Of a stretch of 64,000 bases of DNA, positions 24,651-36,086 are shown one piece after another. Below the pieces are notes generated by a model. That model worked only from the letters and a program-made list of their open reading frames with translations, made no database searches and was not told the origin of the DNA. The first letter of the stretch is position 1; every line of letters begins with the position of its first letter. The DNA is from Phlebiopsis flavidoalba (taxonomy: Eukaryota > Basidiomycota > Agaricomycetes > Polyporales > Phanerochaetaceae): contig JAOCPU010000036.1 of NCBI GenBank assembly GCA_035772785.1, positions 248,001-312,000 of the forward strand. Direction: 5' to 3'. The position numbers were made by a program, and so were the translations under genes.

Positions 24651-26966
24651 TCAGGAAAACCGACCGCGCTCACGCGTACCAGACCGAGGTACCAAGACGC
24701 CACACATCGTCCTCATCGGACTGGCCGGTGCCGAGAAACCGAGTTGACAGCTGACAAGTGCATGAATCGCCCGACCGGGTACCGTGTCCATATCGGGCAG
24801 GCCAGCGGTGGCGAGTTCCTCGTCGAAACCGTCCAACCGCATCAAGAATCCGTTCGGGTCCATGGGACCGTGACCGCCGATCATGTCGTCCATGGGCGTG
24901 GCTATGAACACCCTACGTTCCTCGTCCTCGTCCTCATCCGACGAGCATTCGGACTCGTTGGCCTCCTTATAGAACTTGACAATGTCGACCAGGACGACAA
25001 CCTGCTTTTGCGAAGGTTACGAGCTACACGCATGACAGCGTCCTGCTTCTCCTCGAGGACGACCACGGCCCGCGTCTCCTCTCGAGGAGCGACGTGAGGT
25101 CCTTCTCCGTACGACGGTGCGCCTTCTGCTCTGCCGCAAGCTGCGCCTCCAACTGAGCCTTGACAGGAGACCGCTTCTCCTCCTTGAGACGCGTCGTGAA
25201 GATCTCGAGGTCCTCCTCGGTACGACGATGGGCCTCTTGCTCCGCCTCTAACTCCGCCTTTGAGGGCCTTGTTCTCCTCCACGAGCTTCAGCTTCCGCTC
25301 ATGCGCAGCTCCCGCGACTTCCTGCGTGACTTGCAACCGCCGCTCGAGCCCGACGTTCCTCTCCTTCTCGGCCTCGAGCTCGGCCTCCGCGCTGGCGGCC
25401 CTCTGCCGCTCCGATGCGAGTTGCGCCTCGACGTCTGCAAGCTTCTTCTCCAGCGCAAGACGCTCGGCGTCGTGTGTAGCCTGTGCCTCACGGATGGTCT
25501 GGTTGAGCGCGTCCACCTCGGTCGAGTGTTGGACTCTCCATCGTCATGTATTTGAGTGAGCGCTTCTTCCATGGAGGTCCGGAGCTGAGAGGTCTCGTGC
25601 TGAAGGGGGTCAATGATATCGCGAAGGCGGCCGTTGTCCTCCGTCTCGCTCCCGAGAACAGCATCGAGGGTGGCCTTCTCGCGTCGGAGGTTGACGAGGG
25701 CAGAGGAAAGGCGAGAGCACTTGCTCGAGAGGTGAGCGGCTTGGCGGCGGGAGGTAGCCTGCGAGCGTTGAAGAACGCGTGTCTTCTTCTTCTCGTCGTC
25801 GAGGCTGGTGGAAAGGCCGGCGATGGCGCGCTCCTGCTGAGAGTTGAGGGCTTCAGATTTCGAGAGGCAGGCGGAAAGCTCGGCGCGTTCGATGAGTATG
25901 GTAGAGACCGCCTTGGCCCCTGCCTCGCGCTCCGCGTTACGAGCTCGACGCGGAGACCCTCGTAGTCAGCGGTGAGCTCCTCCACCTTGACCTTCGTGTC
26001 AGAGAGACGCTCAGAGAGGTCGACCTTTTTCAGCAGAGATAGTGCGACAACTTCAGCGTGTGAGCTTCGCTCTTCGTCAAGCTCCGCACGGAGCTGCTTG
26101 CGGTCCTTTCTCGATCTTCTTGGCCTTCGCATGAACACGACACCCAGAGACGAAGAGAGGGAGCAGATCTTGCTGTTTGCAACGCGCAGAGCCTTGAGGT
26201 TGTTCTCAGCAGCCTTCTTGTTGTGATGCTAACCGCCTTGACCAGTCCGTCACGCTCAGCAGAGATGGCCTTGAGCTCGGTACGAAGCTCCCTGCGCTCG
26301 ATGGCAATCGCATTCGCCTTCGTCGCCATCCTAACAATGCCGTTTCTCGAGCTTGGCCTTTTGCGTCTTGACCTCGGCGGTCTCCTTCTTGACGGCGTCG
26401 AGAGTAGCAGCGAGCTCCATGTTGGCGACCTCGGCGACCCTCGACCCGCGCCTCCGTGACACCAACGCGCATAGCAAGACCGTCCTTCTCTCCCTCCAGA
26501 GCAGCAATCCAGCTCTGAGCCGCCCCAAGCGCAGACTCGAACCAGTCCCGCTCCCCCTCGACGACCGCCTTGGCCTCTCCGAGCTCCTTGACAGTCATCC
26601 TCGAGTGCGACACGGCGGTCCCTCTCCTCCGCGAGCTGGGCCTTCAGCCCCTCGACTTGGGCGACGACGTCGTAGTACCTCGACTGCTGCGCGAACCTCT
26701 CGGCTGTCGAGGTGTGGATGTTGTCGAAGAGCGCGCTGTAGAGGCTGCGGCCCTCCGCCTCGAGCTTGACAATCTTCTCCTCGGGGGGGGAGGGAGCGGG
26801 AGGAGGAGGAGCAAGAAGGGGGGAAAACAGGAAGACGCAACTGAGGGCGGGTGGTGTGGTCAGCGACGCGACGAGTAAAAGAAGAGGTGGGGCTTACGTT
26901 GATGGCGCCAGAGGCAGGAGCAGTAGTGAAACCACGAGTGAAGAGACCAAGCGAGTGAGAGTCCAT
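24651..26966 (-). CDS. Long coiled-coil protein, copy B (frame-broken)
   Basis: Same unnamed gene as copy A and easier to read. Start MDSHSLGLFTRGFTTAPASG, donor after GCCATCAAC, then the coiled coil: VKLEAEGRRLYSALFDNIHT, AERFAQQSRYYDVVAQVEGL, ERDWFESALGAAQSWIAALE, MRVGVTEARVE, VKKETAEVKTQKAKLEK, RELRTELKAISAERDGLVKA, KDRKQLRAELDEERSSHAEV, LSERLSDTKVKVEELTADYE, REKATLDAVLGSETEDNGRL, DIIDPLQHETSQLRTSMEEA, LNQTIREAQATHDAERLALE, KKLADVEAQLASERQRAASA, EEETRAVVVLEEKQDAVMRV, DIVKFYKEANESECSSDEDE, ending FLMRLDGFDEELATAGLPDM. No globular domain, transmembrane helix or signal peptide seen. About eight frame changes. Possible roles (cytoskeletal or scaffold protein, or captured host gene) are guesses. 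Confidence 0.68.
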
Positions 26967-28745
26967 GGTGCAGAATGTTGAGTATGAGTAGCTGTGGGGT
27001 GTGGTGGTAGGACGAGAGATGCTTGGTGGGGAAACAGGAGGGCTCGCCGCGTACAAGAGGCCGCGCGCATGGGCTGACCCGTCCAGATTGAAATCCAACA
27101 TGCGCCAGCCCAGCCTGCTGCCCTCCGCGCACAAACACGCACAAACCTGAATTACCTTTCGTTTTGTCGTGCTTTGTTACTGTCAGAATAGAAACACAAA
27201 CGTCGTACTCGTATGTTGCGAGACCCATTCCCACGCCACGCCGCGCGACTGTTGCCCGTTACAAGCGTTTTCGCTTTCTCATGAACAGATTCGAGACATC
27301 CTGTGCGACGAGAAAGGAAGCAAGTCGGTGCCTTACAGGACACTTTGTGAGGGCCCTAGGCGTTATGTGCGTGCCCTCCCGCAGCGACGTCGATGTGACG
27401 TATTCGCCGAAAGTTCAGCCCGTGGACGGCAAACAAAACTTCAGAACGGGCGTAGTAAAAATCTCGGTTCGGAGACCTAGTTGAGATTATCCCGTCGTTA
27501 TCTAGTATTGAGCTGACATATTACCGAGAGAGGGCGGGATGAGTCGTGCTCGGGGTTAGAGTTCAAGGAGAGTATATGCAGGGATTTTTCTTGGGTTCTT
27601 CTGCATGAGTGTCGACGTAAGGGGCTCGTCGGATGATTGCACTCTTGAAACGGCCAGAAGCACAATGCAGCCCAGATGGGAGTGAGCCCCAGCAATGAGG
27701 GCTGCGGGGACAGCGTGAGGCCAGCCCGTCCTCGCGCAATATTGAGATGAGAGAGACCAAGCGAGAGGAGGCGTATGTCGTCGTGTATGGGTGGAATCTT
27801 CATGTAGAGTGTAGACTCTAATTCATTCTTCCGGAAATTCATAGCAGTGTAAAGGCGGCCCGACTGCAGTGTGATAACAAGCCTTGCATTTAGTCGATTC
27901 ATAGAGCACAATTCGGGGCCGACCGACAAGCAGCCAAAACAACCGCTGCTAGCTTGCCTTCTTTCTCTCATCAAAGTTATAGACGAGCCAAAGAGCTAGA
28001 TGAAGAGCCATTCGGATGGATGAGCTCCCGACAGAGGCCCATGCAAGAATCGGAGCGAGGGCTTCAAGGGGACGCGAAGCAGCTTGTAATTGGAGTAATT
28101 GCCGCTCTTGCTGGTACGTGCCTACCGCGTTACTTCCGTGTGTAAGGATGACGGTCTATAGTCAAGAGAAATCCAAGAGGAGCCAGTGATTGATTGCGTG
28201 CCGGGACAAGAATAGATCTGGAGTCATGGTGGACCTTGAGTGCAAAAACCCGACAGTGGACGCCACGTAATGGTCGCATCAGCGCACCAGCGCCCACGTT
28301 ACCATATCGGGACAGGGGGAGCGACACCACCCGCGGGTGCCTTGCGCTGTACGATACCTTTGGTAAAGGGCACACGCGTATACTTCGCGATGTTTTTATG
28401 CTGTATCATGCTATCTAGTAACAATATTGCAAAAGTTTCCACGCTTTTCTGTATTTTTCTATGCCCTAGAATAAATATGAACTGGGCATTTGAGCCTTTG
28501 GCTCTTCGCCTCTGTTGCTTACACTCGCACTACGTGGACACTCCGATAAAGTACACTATGCATTCATTATCCGCCATATTCTACACTAGGTACGAGTATC
28601 TACATTAAGGTTACGAGTCCCTCTTGCCCGACTCCGCGGCGGGGAGTCCGTGCATGTGTCTATCATACGTTACACACCCGGTGACCGTGACAGTGGGCGA
28701 AGGGCGACGGCCTGAAAACACGCTACGCAGTACGGCTGTTAGTGT

Positions 28746-28805
28746 CTCATTGTCAACGAGCCTGAATCCCTGGCAGATAGCCTTCGAACTCGTCAACGAA
28801 GATGA
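28746..28805 (+). pseudogene. Rmd1-like last-exon remnant
   Basis: A short frame LIVNEPESLADSLRTRQRR followed by TGA matches the last exon of the Rmd1-like gene at 23.24-23.30 kb, in the same position relative to the coiled-coil element. The upstream exons are missing, so it is a leftover at the tandem-duplication border. Confidence 0.6.
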
Positions 28806-29591
28806 GGTGCATGAGAATCTACGGGCGCACTGAGTGAGGCTACGCGGCGGGCAGTAAACGTCGTTTGGCCAGATCCCGCTGGGTGTTCAAGAGAAGTCAG
28901 GACGGGCCTCTCATCATGCTTACATACATCCCCGCTCACCATACCATACATTGGCTAAATGCACGTCGTAATATCCTACTATGCGCCATGATCACTATTA
29001 AATATTGACCCACGACGTGAGTGAAGGACACGATCGCGCGCATTGAACGTCTTCTCCTTGACAGTCTGAGTCTCTCACACAATCGGAAAGGTAGTGTCAC
29101 GACACGAAGAAATATTTTCCAGATGCAGCACTGATTATACGGTACAAATCAGAGGCGCGCGCCATGTTCCAGCCATCCATCTGGGGCTTTGCTTTATATA
29201 CTGAAACTACAATGTCCTCCAGTCCGCCCAGAACAAGTCTACCAAAGCATCGAACCATGTTTTTCATCATTCCGAAGATTTTCGAAAATGGGGGCCTTAA
29301 ATGTGTTGTTCTGTTTTTTCGTCTCCCATGGAGGTCGTGAGGGCGATCCGAGTTCAACTCTGAGGCATAAGTCGAAAGGCGTCCAAGAGGATCCAAGATC
29401 CAGGATCTGGCACAGAGGATCGTCCCCTCGCCATACGCGAGGGTGTTGGGTGGTGATGATTGGGAATGGGAAGGGCTGGGTCGCGCAGAAGCAAAAGGGA
29501 GACGAAATGAAGCGAAGGATGGGGAAGAATGAAGTAGTAGAGGGCGAAAATGGAGCATTGGTGGGGAGAATCTTCATCGTGATGAAGAGTT

Positions 29592-29935
29592 GACGAGACT
29601 GAATTGCAGTCTCGTCGGCGGGGGGCTGTGGGTGGGTGATGTGGTGAATTGCAGTGAGCCTGGACTCATCGTCCAGGATAGAGTGGGAGTCCGCGCCCTC
29701 CGTCGGAGGAAAGTCGACGAGGTGAATTGCAGTCTCGTCGCGTAGTATGGGAGTGGGATGTGTGATGAGTGCGGAAGGTAGTTCGCGATCGGGAATAGTG
29801 CTCCTCCAATTCGAAGGACGACGGCACTGAATTGCAGTGTCGCCTAAAGGGTATGTGGTGTCGATGCGTGGGTATGATGCGCCGATGCTAGTCGATGAGA
29901 TGTGTGGAGACGGGAAAGCCCTCGATCTACGAGGG
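29592..29935 (-). repeat. Spaced hairpin array, copy C
   Basis: GACGAGACTG/CAGTCTCGTC around AATTG at 29592-29616; CCTCCG/CGGAGG at 29697-29709; a degenerate member at 29714-29739; GCACTG/CAGTGTC around AATTG at 29824-29841; CCCTCG/CGAGGG at 29919-29935. Same series as in A and B. Confidence 0.85.
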
Positions 29936-30271
29936 TGGGAGAGTGGTCTCCGCATATTAGGTGGAAGGCATTATCGCGGTCGCGTCTCCGCGTATAGGTG
30001 TTGATTGGGTGGGGGATTATCGGGTCGTGAAGAGGCTCCAGGCCCCGGTATTAAGGATGGTGACTAGGTGTCGATAGATAAGGATATATGGCGATAAATA
30101 GTCGAATGAGTCCCACGAGTCCGAAAATCAAGCATATCTATGGATGTGAAAGTGGGATGAGCGGTACTGCACGATGTGAGTATGAAAAATACTTACGGAA
30201 AAATGTTCCAGGAAAACCGACCGCGCTCACGCGTACCAGACCGATCGGTACCAAGACGCCAAACATCGTCC

Positions 30272-32550
30272 TCATCGGACTGGCCGGGGGGTGCCGAGAA
30301 CCGAGTTGACAGCCGACAAGTGCATGGGACGCCCAATCAGGTACCGTTGTCCATGTCGGGCAGGCCAGCGGTGGCGAGGTCCTCGTCGAAACCGTCCAAC
30401 CGCATCAAGAATCCGTTCGGGTCCATGGGACCGTGACCGCCGATCCTGTCGTCCCATGGGCATGGCTACGAACACCCTACGTTTCCTCGTCCTCGTCCTC
30501 ATCCTCCGAGCATTCGGACTCGTTGGCCTCCTTGTAGAACTTGATCATGTCCACCAGGACGACAACCTGCTTGCGAAGGTTACGAGCTACACGCATGACA
30601 GCGTGTCCCTGCTTCTCCTCGAGGACGACCACGGCCCGCGTCTCCTCCTCGAGGAGCGACCGTGAGGTCCTTCTCCGTACGACGGGCGCCTTCTGCTCAG
30701 CCGCAAGCTGCGCCTCCAACTGAGCCTTGACAGGAGACCGCTTCTCCTCCTTGAGACGCGACGTGAAGATCTCGAGGTCCTCCTCGGTACGACGGTGGGC
30801 TCCTGCTCCGCCTCCAACTCCGCCTTGAGGGCCTTGTTCTCCTCCACGACCTTCAGCTTCCGCTCATGCGCAGCTCCCGCGACTTCCTGCGTGACTTGCA
30901 ACCGCCGCTCGAGCCCGACGCTCCTCTCCTTCTCGGCCTCAAGCTCGGCCTCCGCGTCCCGATGGGCCCTCTGCCGCTCCGATGCAAGTTGCGCCTCGAC
31001 GTCTGCAAGCTTCTTCTCCAGCGCAAGACGCTCGGTGTCGTGGTGTAACCTGCGCCTCGAGGATGGTCTGGTTGAGCGCATCCACCTCGGGTCGTGTGTT
31101 GGACCTCCATCGCACCATGTATTGAGTGAGCGCTTCTTCCATCGAGGTCCGGAGCTGAGAGGTCTCGTGCTGAAGGGGGTCGATGATGTCGCGAAGACGG
31201 CCGTTGTCCTCCGTCTCACTCCCGAGGACAGCTTCGAGGGTGGCCTTCTCGCGCCTGAGGTCGACGATGGCAGAGGAAAGGCGGAGCACTTGCTTGAAAG
31301 GTGGGCGGCTTGGCGGCGGAATGTAACCTGAGGAGCGTTGAAGAATACGCGTCTTCTTCTGCTCCGTTGTCGAGGCTGGTGGAAATGCTAGCGATGGTGC
31401 GGTTCTGCTGAGAGTTGAGAGCTTTCGACTTTCAAGAGGCAGGCGGAAAGCTCGTAGGTCCCGTTCGATGATGGGGATGGTCGAGACCGCCTTGGCACCT
31501 GCCTCGCGCTCCGCGTTGAGCTCGACACGGAGTCCCTCGCAGTCGGTGGTAAGCTTCGTCCACCTTGACCTTCGACGTCTGAAAGGCATCCAGCGAGGGC
31601 CGGCCTTTTTCAGCAGAGATGGTGACGACGACTTCAGCGTGTGCGCTTCGTTCTTCGTCAAGCTCAGTCACGGAGCTGCTTGCGGTCCTTCTAGCGACGC
31701 TTCTTAGCCGTATGCACGCCACGAACCCCAGAGACGAAGAGAGAGAGAACAGATCTTGTTGCGTGCAGCACGCAGCGCAGCCTTGGAGTTGTTCTCAGCA
31801 GCCTTTCTCGTGGATACTGACCGCCTCGACAAGCCCGTCGCGCTCAACAGAGACGGCCTTGAGCTCCGTACGAAGCTCGGTACGCTCAGTCGCAATCGCA
31901 TTTGTCCTCTGCGCCATTCTAACGATGGCGGTTCTTGAGCTTGACTTTCTGCGTCTTGACTTCGGCGGTCTCCTTCTGGGCGGACGTCGAGAGTAGCGGC
32001 GAGCTCCTTGTTGGCGACCCTCGACGACCTCGACACGCGCCTCAGAAACACCAACACGCACGGCGAGGCTCCTCCTTCTTCCCCCTCAAAAGCAGCAATC
32101 CTAGCTCTGAGCGTCCCAAGCGCAGACGCGAACCAGTCCCGCTCCCCTCGACGACCGCCTTGCCTCCGCAAGCTCCTGAACAGTCTTCTCAAGCGCGACG
32201 CGGCGCTGCTGTTCCTCCGCGAGCTGGGCCTTCAGCCCCTCGACTTGGGCGACAACGTCGTAGTACTGCGACTTGCTGGGGCGAGCCGCTCGGGCCGCCG
32301 AGGTTGTTGATGTTGTCGATGAGCACGCCGTAGAGGCGGCGGCCCTCCGCCTCGAGCTCGGCGATCTTCTCTGCAGCAGAGACAGCAGGGGGAGGAGTGG
32401 AAATGTGAGTGAAAACAGGAAGACGCAGCTGGGGGGAGTTTCTGTCAACGACGCGACGAGTAAAAGAAAGAGGTGGGGCTTACGTTGATGGCGCCAGAGG
32501 CAGGGCAGTAGTGAAACCACGACGTGAATGAGACCAACAGCGAAGTCCAT
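30272..32550 (-). CDS. Long coiled-coil protein, copy C (frame-broken)
   Basis: Third copy of the unnamed coiled-coil gene. The start region reads MDFAVGL and rejoins TSWFHYCPASGAIN-like sequence before the conserved donor. Clear blocks: YYDVVAQVEGLKAQLAEEQQ, RRVALEKTVQELAEA, RELRTELKAVSVERDGLVEA, LDEERSAHAEVVVTISAEKG, LRREKATLEAVLGSETEDNG, RLALEKKLADVEAQLASERQ, LQVTQEVAGAAHERKLKVVE, ENKALKAELEAEQE, SLLEEETRAVVVLEEKQ and DMIKFYKEANESECSEDEDE. Compared with B, residues differ throughout the coil while heptad character is kept. The C-terminal DGFDEDLATAGLPDMD block follows a frame change. About ten frame changes; coding status uncertain. Confidence 0.65.
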
Positions 32551-33569
32551 GATGTAGAATGTTGAGTATGAGTAGCTGTGTAGTGTGGTGGTAGGACGAA
32601 AGATGCTTGGTGGGGAAACAGGAGGGCTCGCCGCGCACAAGAGGCCGCGCAGGGCTGACCCCGTCCAGATTGAAATCCAACATGTGCCAGCCCAGCCTGC
32701 TGCCCTCCGGACACAAACACGCACAAGACTGCACTACCTTTCGTTTGGTCGTACATTGTTACTGCCTAGAATAGAAACAACTGTGATACTCGTATGTTGC
32801 GAAAAAACCGTTCCCACGCCACGCCGTGGTCAGTCACAAGCGTTTTCGCTTTTGCGCGTATGCGAGCACATCGCGTATGAGAGGCAAATCAAAGCAATCC
32901 CAGCTCTTTGACCGAGCACTTTGCGAGAATCCTAGGCGATTATATGCGCCGTCCCTTCCACGGTGATTTCGATGGAGAGGCATTCACCGGAAGTCCAAGT
33001 TTGTGGACGGCAAACGGAGCCCCAGACCGTGATGAGCGAGGCGGATACCCAGCTTGAAGAATCACAGCGTCAAATCCAGTCTGTCCACGTTGAGTATTAA
33101 ACACACATGATAATTGCAGAAGAGCCGGCCCCATGTGCGGCGGAATCCCAGGTGAGACTCCAAGTGAGAGTATATGCGCGTCCTCCGACAGCAGGTGTCG
33201 GCGAGAAAAGCCCAACAACCGTGCATATTCGTCCAACAGTCCCTTTGAAAAGAGCCATAGCAGAGCAAAGACCGTCCAACCGAAAGCAAGACGACGCGCG
33301 TCCTCCAATCAGCGCAAAACCACAGGAGCACAAATCCGGAGTCGACCAGCAGGCAATCAAGCTGAACATTGCCCGACACACCAGGATATCCCACTCTCAA
33401 TAGGAGTAATGGCCAGTCTTGGTGGTACACGCCCAGCCTTATTCCAGTGGAATAAAGCGACGATCTATAGTCGAGAGAAGTCAAAGAAGAGGCAGTGATC
33501 GAGCCTGCACAGAAGAGATCTGGACATGGTGTGGACACTAGAGCAAGATGTTAGAAGCGCCGAGTAGCG

Positions 33570-36086
33570 AATTTCGCAATTGCAAACGTCGCGTCGATCA
33601 TCCTGACACGATGCGCAGCAAACACCACATTTGCAACTTCCTCATTTCACAAACGGCCAAACTCACCGAAAACCCCAACGCCACGCAATCACACACTCAA
33701 GGACGAGGATTTTAACCGAAACCATCGGTATATAAACTTCACTCACTCAAACAAAAAAACCTCACTGCAAGGCACACCGCCGATCCAACCGGGAAAATAC
33801 CTACAAGTCTGTATAGAACAGTCAAACATATCGCCAGCTTTTTGTGTCTTTTCGCGACGCTCACCCGCAGAGAAGAGCTAATCAACAACAGACAGCGAAG
33901 AGCAGATTACAAGGGGAGAAGTTAAAGGGGTCATGGTCATGCGCCGACAAAACTCGCCGGCAGTGTCTCAGTGGGGAAGAGAAAGGAGAGGAGCGTGCGG
34001 TGTTCAGCGCGCTCTAGGTGTGCGGGTGATATAGGGCGAGAGAGTCCCGAGGCAATGTCTCGTAGTCTAGACAAGTTCCTGGACGAAGACCGCGCAGATC
34101 GCTCCCGTTGTCTCCAGCTCGGGGGTGTGCTTTACGCTGAGGACGCTCGGGCTGACGGAGCGCGCCGGCACATTTTATGTGCCGACCCCGGCGCCACATG
34201 GCGACGGTGTGTGCTAGTAGTGCTTGCCGCTGGTGTGTGCCGCCGAGTCACGCGGACGCGGAGGTGGCCGCGGAGGAAGACGGTGCCGGACGCTGAACGA
34301 AAACTACATAAACACCACATCTCACATCGATAGTGCAAAGTTGGTACTAAGAATCGTCTGTGCGTTATACAAATGACCTGAGCTCGAGGAGCCTACGGTG
34401 GACGGCACCAGAGATGGTGCCAGCGCGACGGGCTTTGGAGGTGACGGAAGGTGGCGAGCCTGACGCTTTGGGGTGCCCCCCCCCGGTCGCCGCTGCTGCT
34501 AACCTGTGTGGGTCAACAGCTGCAGACGAGAGTCCGAGCCGAGGTGGGTCGCAGTTTGTGCGTAGTCACGCGTGATGGGTCGAGTGCGCGTTCCGGTGCT
34601 GCCCACCAGAAGCGTTCCTAAGCTCACGAGTTAGGGAAGCTTAGTTCGCTACGTTAGTTCGCGGCTCCGCAGGCAGTGGTAGATTTCCCAAACAGTTACT
34701 CACTGCCCTGAGCCAATGCATGGACGTCGATGCCGAACTGGGCGCATGGGCACGCGCTCTTATGTTGTCACGCGTACGGTTCAAACCCGCATACTTGTGT
34801 AGCCATATGCCCAATGATTGTAACATGATGAATACAGGCTAGATGCTGACTGGGATAGAGTACTTGCCCGCGGTGATGATTCATTTGTGGAACAATCTGA
34901 GAGTAACGAGTTACCGGTGATGCCAGCGATTGCCCTCGGTCGGGTGCAGAGTTAGACCTGGACGGACGCGAGCCGTTGGAACGTACGTCTCGCGCTCCAC
35001 TGAATCCTAGAGAGACTGTGAGTAATTGCAGATGCGGCAGAGGGAAAATACGTGCGCGTGTACTTACAAGCTACGGAAGAGAAGAAAAGATAATGTCATT
35101 ATTTATGAACATCAGAATTGCGCAGCACACGGCAAAAACATATCCAGTGGTGTAGGGACGGGCTCGCTGGCAAGAGATACGGAGGCGCCAAGTTAGGTGT
35201 ATTTTTGTCAAGTGGAGCAGTGAAGGTGCAAATACATACAAGATCTCACTCAGACCAGGTACTGCTGAGTGGGGGGAGTCGACCACACTCGCATGGGGGG
35301 TTGTGCTAGCAGGACGCGACAGCCGTGAGTATCCAACAGTGTGACTTGCTAGCCAAGGCACAAATGCCATACTGGGGTCTGTTGAACACTGTGAACTGCT
35401 GGGCAATCAACAAAGGCTACGGTCGGACGTACGACAGACGACGTTGGCACGGAGCCGAGGTGTGATGTAAATGGTGTCATAGCGTTGGGCGGGAGGGGGC
35501 GACGGGGACAAGGGGGAGAGGGTGAAGCACAAGAGCGGGACGGAGACAGCAAGCCTGGGAAGCGGCCGCAAAGACGAACCACCTGCGTCTTATACGCTCG
35601 GGGGTCCCCGGCCGTCACGGCGCCAGTCACGTCACACCGCGGCCCCGTCGTTCGAGAATCGTCCATCAAAGTGCCTCCGCGTGCTGCGTCGTCCGTCGCG
35701 GCGTGCGTCGCGTTGCGTGAGGCGGTGGCCAGGGCAGTCGTCATCGCTGTCGATGACGTCGGCAGCCTCGCGCGTAGCGTTCGCGAAGGGCGTGCGCTCA
35801 GCGTTGCAGCGTGCAACCGTAGCCGACGCGCGTGCGCAGCAACGCTTGTGCCCAGGCGCGCGGCGAGCATGCCGAGCATCACAAACCTTGCCAAGTTTGC
35901 CCGCTGCCGTTGCCTCCGAACACATCACGGTTGCGGATGCGTCTTTGCCATCCGCAACATTGATGTGCGCGACGCTAGGGTACGTAAGGAATGTGGCATC
36001 CTTGCATGACGCCACAGCTATATATACGCGCTACGCGAGATACACACGCGTTTGCCTACGGTACTCTACGCCAGAATACCGCGATG
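33570..36086. other. Unassigned stretch
   Basis: No gene recognised. GC-rich frames on both strands at 35.3-36.0 kb overlap each other without motif or splice pattern. A GGTATATAAACTTC sequence near 33729 resembles a TATA box, but no credible coding start follows closely. The frame starting at 33971 (120 codons) is Arg-rich and unrecognised. Confidence 0.4.

Larger units (their letters stand above)
23556..27245 (-). mobile_element. Coiled-coil/hairpin element, copy B
   Basis: Second copy, inverted relative to copy A. The terminal hairpin (CTCTGATT/AATCAGAG, 23582-23608) marks the 3' end; the shared word CCCACGCCACGCCGC at about 27230-27245 marks the 5' end of similarity to copy A. It lies within tandem unit 1. 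Internal order is the same as in copy A. Beyond the 5' end, copies B and C continue to match each other because of the tandem duplication. Confidence 0.6.
23150..28500. repeat. Tandem segmental duplication, unit 1
   Basis: Direct repeat of unit 2. Matching landmarks in the same order: last exon of the Rmd1-like gene (TAGTGTCTCATT...CTGGCAGAT), a motif CATACATCCC..CTCACATACCATA, coiled-coil element copy B, then non-coding DNA with CCTAGG..CTC.CAAAGTG, GAGAGTATATGC, and TCTATAGTC.AGAGAA near 28156. Similarity fades after about 28.3-28.5 kb. Borders are by eye and may be off by a few hundred bases. Confidence 0.75.
29100..32828 (-). mobile_element. Coiled-coil/hairpin element, copy C
   Basis: Third copy, same orientation as B and inverted relative to A. 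Ends: imperfect terminal hairpin at 29129-29154 (left arm has one mismatch) and CCCACGCCACGCCG near 32813-32826. It sits in tandem unit 2, so B and C most simply derive from one insertion duplicated with its flanks. A palindrome AAGCG/CGCTT (32838-32851), also at 27263-27276 in unit 1, lies just outside. Confidence 0.6.
28640..33570. repeat. Tandem segmental duplication, unit 2
   Basis: Second, diverged copy of unit 1. It begins inside the Rmd1 last-exon remnant, continues through coiled-coil element copy C and ends in a block (about 33410-33570) whose words GGTACACGCCCAGCC, CGATCTATAGTCGAGAGAAG and GGCAGTGATCGAGC match unit 1 at about 28110-28200. Small insertions and deletions are frequent between units, so the duplication is not recent or the sequence is noisy. 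Confidence 0.75.

Noticed and set aside
24615..25559. Plus-strand frames of 130-160 codons across copy B (and equivalents in copy C)
   Set aside because: Antisense of the coiled-coil gene; the sense strand shares start, intron and C-terminus in all three copies.
27498..27974. 158-codon minus-strand frame upstream of copy B
   Set aside because: The matching part of unit 2 does not keep one reading frame, so the similarity is that of duplicated non-coding DNA.
33729..33745. TATATAAA-like promoter
   Set aside because: No convincing coding start downstream within a normal distance; kept only as a remark.
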